NCBI GenBank assembly: GCA_903928285.1
Contig: CAIYQH010000159.1
Coordinates: 1 to 13,796 of the forward strand
DNA length: 13,796 nt
Direction: 5' to 3'
Source of the DNA: an uncultured Bacteroidales bacterium
Lineage (GTDB): Bacteria > Bacteroidota > Bacteroidia > Bacteroidales > FEN-979
Part shown: one piece after another, positions 12,655-13,796 of the stretch
How positions within the stretch are numbered: the first letter of the stretch is position 1
Layout: every line of letters starts with the position of its first letter
The notes under the pieces: generated by a model
Database searches by the model: none
What the model was told of the DNA's origin: nothing
What the model saw: only the letters and a program-made list of their open reading frames with translations
Program-made: the position numbers and the translations under genes

Positions 12655-13796
12655 TTACATCCTGAACACCCCGTACTGGGTCTTCTCATACTGTCTGTTC
12701 TGAGAGATGGCAATGGCCAGACCCAGGATCTTACGGGTGTCGGCGGGGTCGATGATCCCGTCGTCCCAGAGCCGTGCAGTGCTGTAGTAAGCAGAACCTT
12801 CATCCTCATATTTTTTCAGGATGGTTTGCAGCAGTTTCTCCCTCTCTTCCGGAAGCAGGCTTTTGCCGGCAGCTTTCAGCTGGTCCTCCTTCACGGTGAT
12901 CAGTACGTTGGCAGCCTGTTCGCCGCCCATCACCGAGATTTTCGAGTTGGGGTACATGAAGAGAAACCGGGGTTCGTATGCCCGGCCTGCCATGGCATAG
13001 TTTCCCGCGCCGAATGAACCGCCGAAAACGATCGTGAATTTGGGTACGTTGGCATTGGCAACGGCATGTACAAACTTGGCCCCATCGCGGGCAATGCCGG
13101 CCCGTTCATACTGTTTTCCGACAATAAACCCTGTTATGTTCTGTAAAAAGAGGATGGGGATATTCCGTGAGCTGCAGAGCTCGACGAAATGTGCCCCTTT
13201 GAGCGCTGTCTCCCCGAAAAGGACGCCGTTGTTGGCAAGGATGCCGACCGGAAATCCCATGATCCTGGCAAACCCGGTGGTGATGGTTGGTGCATACCGT
13301 TCTTTGAACTCATGGAACAGGCTGCCGTCAACAATCCGGGCAATGATCTCTTTAGAGTCGACAGATTTTTTCAGGTCGATGGGCAGGATGCCATAAAGTT
13401 CTTCGGCAACGTAAAAGGGTTCCAGGATAGGGCTTGTCTCCAGCGACTGGTATTCATGCCTGCGGATGGATTCGAAGATATTCCGGCAGATCTGGATGGC
13501 GTGGACATCGTTTTCGGCCAAATGGTCGGCCACGCCCGAGATCATGGTGTGAACCTCGGCTCCCCCGAGTTCCTCTGCAGTAACCTCTTCCCCTGTGGCA
13601 GCTTTGACCAGGGGCGGACCGCCGATGAAGATGGTGCCCTGGTTGCGTACAATGATGGTTTCATCGCTCATGGCAGGAACATAGGCTCCCCCGGCCGTGC
13701 ATGAACCCATCACGATGGCTATCTGTGGGATCCCCTTGGCCGACAACCGTGCCTGGTTGAAGAAAAAACGGCCGAAATCGTATTTGTCGGGAAAAA
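12655..13796 (-). CDS. liuB: Methylcrotonyl-CoA carboxylase, carboxyltransferase subunit (5' end missing)
   Basis: The C-terminal ~379 residues of an acyl-CoA carboxyltransferase. The frame stays open through the right edge (first visible residues FPDKYDFGRFFFNQARLSAK, matching the middle of MCC beta), so the real start lies outside and the TTG at 13746 is not it. The protein transfers the carboxyl group from biotin on the alpha subunit to 3-methylcrotonyl-CoA. Diagnostic stretches are MGSCTAGGAYVPAMSDE, GGPPLVKAATGEEV, PILFLQNITGFIVGKQYE, ANVPKFTIVFGGSFGAGNY and ISVMGGEQAANVL. The LQNITGFxVG and GGEQAANVL wording separates MCC from propionyl- and acetyl-CoA carboxylases, and the tail LWDDGIIDPADTRKILGLA is also typical. 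It is the first visible gene of the leftward cluster. Regulators and any further upstream genes lie beyond the window. Confidence 0.94.
   Translation of the reverse strand, partial: FPDKYDFGRFFFNQARLSAKGIPQIAIVMGSCTAGGAYVPAMSDETIIVRNQGTIFIGGPPLVKAATGEEVTAEELGGAEVHTMISGVADHLAENDVHAIQICRNIFESIRRHEYQSLETSPILEPFYVAEELYGILPIDLKKSVDSKEIIARIVDGSLFHEFKERYAPTITTGFARIMGFPVGILANNGVLFGETALKGAHFVELCSSRNIPILFLQNITGFIVGKQYERAGIARDGAKFVHAVANANVPKFTIVFGGSFGAGNYAMAGRAYEPRFLFMYPNSKISVMGGEQAANVLITVKEDQLKAAGKSLLPEEREKLLQTILKKYEDEGSAYYSTARLWDDGIIDPADTRKILGLAIAISQNRQYEKTQYGVFRM

Noticed and set aside
13744..13746. TTG start for the carboxyltransferase
   Set aside because: The upstream in-frame residues (FPDKYDFGRFFFNQAR) match the family interior and the frame is open to the window edge, so this is an internal Leu codon.

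Overview
The window looks like chromosomal DNA of a Bacteroidota bacterium, probably a Bacteroidales-like lineage (inference). The evidence is a sigma-70 (ECF) gene of the Bacteroidetes expansion type followed by a FecR anti-sigma gene, a TonB-dependent receptor with an N-terminal STN domain, a DUF4249-type lipoprotein, and the absence of clear Shine-Dalgarno sequences. The DNA is about half G+C and almost fully coding. No gene-free stretch exceeds 300 bases, and I see no tRNA, rRNA, CRISPR array, transposase or phage gene.

Left part (1-6532, all + strand). The window opens on the last 52 codons of an AMP-forming acyl-CoA synthetase, then a 135-base gap that carries a short TCGAATR heptad repeat. 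Next comes a cell-surface signalling and uptake locus: ECF sigma factor (296-880), FecR anti-sigma factor (928-1971), STN-containing TonB-dependent receptor (1958-4660) and DUF4249 lipoprotein (4660-5496). The last three overlap or abut like a translationally coupled operon. A separate unknown lipoprotein (5591-6532) follows. A bipartite sequence, CATCAGGGTAA - 12 bases - GTGTATTATC, occurs twice with identical spacing: directly before fecR and directly before the orphan lipoprotein. I read it as the promoter recognised by the adjacent ECF sigma factor. This would place the lipoprotein in the same regulon as the receptor.

Right part (6623-13796, all - strand). Six genes are transcribed leftwards towards a shared bidirectional terminator at 6570-6600. 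In transcription order they are methylcrotonyl-CoA carboxylase carboxyltransferase subunit (cut by the right edge), methylglutaconyl-CoA hydratase, biotin carboxylase/BCCP subunit, an HMG-CoA-lyase-like protein lacking the catalytic Cys, a second HMG-CoA-lyase-like protein that keeps the Cys but has Glu for the catalytic Asp, and an acyl-CoA dehydrogenase. Together they fit leucine/isovalerate degradation: isovaleryl-CoA -> 3-methylcrotonyl-CoA -> 3-methylglutaconyl-CoA -> HMG-CoA -> acetyl-CoA + acetoacetate (liu pathway).

The points most worth a second look are the twin promoter-like element, the tandem lyase paralogs with complementary active-site changes, the acyl-CoA dehydrogenase whose catalytic Glu is of the butyryl-CoA rather than the isovaleryl-CoA dehydrogenase type, and a REP-like pair of palindromes between the carboxyltransferase and hydratase genes.
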